A stretch of 31,105 bases of DNA from DASSKK01 sp035690495 (GTDB lineage Bacteria; Actinomycetota; Actinomycetes; Propionibacteriales; Nocardioidaceae): NCBI GenBank assembly GCA_035690495.1, contig DASSKK010000068.1:1-31105 (forward strand), read 5' to 3'. Positions 29,913-31,105 of the stretch are shown one piece after another (position 1 is the first letter of the stretch; every line of letters begins with the position of its first letter). Position numbers and translations under genes: made by a program. The notes under the pieces were generated by a model. The model was not told the origin of the DNA and searched no databases. It saw only the letters and a program-made list of their open reading frames with translations.

Positions 29913-31105
29913 TCAGGAGTCTCCTACCGCCTGCGCGAGCTCCTCACCGCCGATCTCGCGCTCGATCTCCTCCAGCGGCTTGTGCTTGGTCTCAGGGACC
30001 TTGAACCAGAAGAACGAGATGGCGATGAGTCCGATGATCCCGTAGATCCAGAACGTCGGCGCCTTGCCGATGGCCGCGGTCTCCTGCAGGAAGAAGTAGG
30101 ACACGATGAAGTTCGCGGCCCAGTTGCAGATCGTGGCCACCGCCATCGCCTGGCTGCGGAACTGCAGTGGGTAGATCTCGGAGATCATCAGCCAGAACAC
30201 AGGTCCCAGCCCGATCGCGAAGCCGATGATGAACACGATCAGTGCCACCAGGCCCACCCACGAGGCGCCCTGGTTGAGCGCGGAGAAGTGGAAGTAGGCG
30301 CCGAGCAGGAACAGAGCGATCGTCAGGATCACCGTGCCGCTGATCAGCAGCGGCCGTCGGCCGACCCAGTCCAGCAGCAGCACCGCGACGATGGTGACCA
30401 CGAAGTTGGTCACGCCGATGAACACCGCGAGCAGCACGGAGGTGTTCGTGGTCTGGCCGGTGTACTTCAGGATCGTGGTCGCGAAGTAGATGACGGTGTT
30501 GATCCCGACGAACTGCTGGAAGATCGCGAGGGCGATACCGACCATCATCAGCGACCGGAGCCGCTTGGCGAACAGGTCGCGGATCGAGTAGCGCGACGAC
30601 TGCTCGACCACCTCTTTCATGTCCTCGAGTTCCGCGTCGATGTCGGCATCCTGCCGGGTGCGTTCGAGCACTGCGCGAGCCTCGTCGTACCGCCCCTTGC
30701 GCACCAGCCACCGCGGCGTGTGCGGAACGAACACCATGCTCACAGCCAGTACGGCGCCGGGGACGCCACCGATGCCGAGCATCCAGCGCCAGTTGTCGGT
30801 GACGTCGCGCAGCCCGAAGCCGACGAGGTACGCAAGGAAGATGCCCAGCGTGATCATGATCTGGTTGTACGTTACGGTCCCGCCGCGCACCTTCGGCGGC
30901 GTTTGCTCGGCGATGTACTCCGGGCTGACGAAGGAGGCGGTGCCGACCGCGAAACCGAGGAAGAACCGGGCGATGCACAGCCAGGTCACATCCTGCGCCA
31001 GCGCGGAGGCGATCGCGCCGCCGACGTACACGCACCCCGACAGGCACTTCGTCCACTTGCGGCTGATGCGATCGGACAGGTAGCCCGAGCCGATCGCTCC
31101 GATCA
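29913..31105 (-). CDS. MFS sugar porter (partial, N-terminus beyond the window)
   Basis: The last about 397 codons of a major facilitator transporter of the sugar porter family; the start codon lies beyond position 31105. It shows IGSGYLSDRISRKWTK (the loop 2-3 motif), FVPHTPRWLVRKGRYDEA, IFQQFVGINTVIYFATTILK, LLLDWVGRRPLLI, SEIYPLQFRSQAMA and the terminal PETKHKPLEEIE, which are the XylE/AraE/GalP signatures. It would import a hexose or pentose with protons. The specificity is open; a monosaccharide relating to the arabinose block is possible but it is 7 kb from it, with no shared operator seen in the window. Confidence 0.93.
   Translation of the reverse strand, partial: IGAIGSGYLSDRISRKWTKCLSGCVYVGGAIASALAQDVTWLCIARFFLGFAVGTASFVSPEYIAEQTPPKVRGGTVTYNQIMITLGIFLAYLVGFGLRDVTDNWRWMLGIGGVPGAVLAVSMVFVPHTPRWLVRKGRYDEARAVLERTRQDADIDAELEDMKEVVEQSSRYSIRDLFAKRLRSLMMVGIALAIFQQFVGINTVIYFATTILKYTGQTTNTSVLLAVFIGVTNFVVTIVAVLLLDWVGRRPLLISGTVILTIALFLLGAYFHFSALNQGASWVGLVALIVFIIGFAIGLGPVFWLMISEIYPLQFRSQAMAVATICNWAANFIVSYFFLQETAAIGKAPTFWIYGIIGLIAISFFWFKVPETKHKPLEEIEREIGGEELAQAVGDS

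Noticed and set aside
1..31105. CRISPR arrays, tRNA or rRNA genes, prophage genes
   Set aside because: No regularly spaced repeats, cloverleaf-like segments, rRNA signatures or phage structural motifs were seen.

Overview
The window is about 31 kb of high-GC DNA with a strong G/C bias at third codon positions, GTG starts, tight operons and actinobacterial families: LacI-type sugar regulators, CUT1 ABC importers without their own ATPase, a PucR/CdaR regulator, DUF4242, an Ig-like/YkuD L,D-transpeptidase and large LuxR regulators. This points to an actinomycete chromosome, perhaps near Nocardioidaceae or Kribbella, but the genus cannot be fixed from sequence alone. I saw no rRNA, tRNA, CRISPR array or replication origin.

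Left part (1-2,850). An ISL3-family insertion sequence (about 277-1608) lies against a truncated P-loop ATPase remnant. It is followed by the remains of a MntA-like nucleotidyltransferase, so this looks like a decayed accessory (toxin-antitoxin or defence) island. Next comes a translationally coupled ArsR regulator / SRPBCC (AHSA1) pair.

Stress and envelope block (3,015-11,750). It holds a TerC-type membrane protein with a long cytoplasmic tail, a frameshifted universal stress protein, a site-2 protease with C-terminal CBS-like region, and a divergent PucR/CdaR regulator. A basic 48-residue protein, a BrkB/YihY membrane protein, a C69 dipeptidase (secernin type) and a lipoprotein L,D-transpeptidase follow. 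The PucR-type gene is bracketed by two copies of the palindrome GTTGCCGA-N3-(T/C)CGGCAAC, one on each side. This looks like an uncharacterised small regulon.

Arabinose block (12,040-22,700). It contains a sugar ABC importer (lipoprotein plus two permeases), a GH42 glycosidase, an FGGY ribulokinase, a LacI regulator, L-arabinose isomerase and L-ribulose-5-phosphate 4-epimerase. Identical GTGAACGTTCAC operators precede the importer operon and araD-araA. A diverged copy overlaps the predicted kinase promoter. Together they would import an arabinose-containing (probably arabinogalactan-derived) oligosaccharide, cleave it, and convert L-arabinose to D-xylulose-5-phosphate. The GH42 gene has a TGA 33 codons before what looks like the family's natural C-terminus.

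Right part (22,800-31,105). A methyltransferase C-terminal remnant faces an intact SAM methyltransferase tail to tail. Then come a LuxR regulator with helical repeats, a DUF4242 protein, an HD-GYP/LuxR fusion, a PEP-mutase/isocitrate-lyase-family enzyme paired with a GlcG/HbpS-like protein, a secreted protein of unknown function, and a sugar-porter MFS transporter cut by the window edge.
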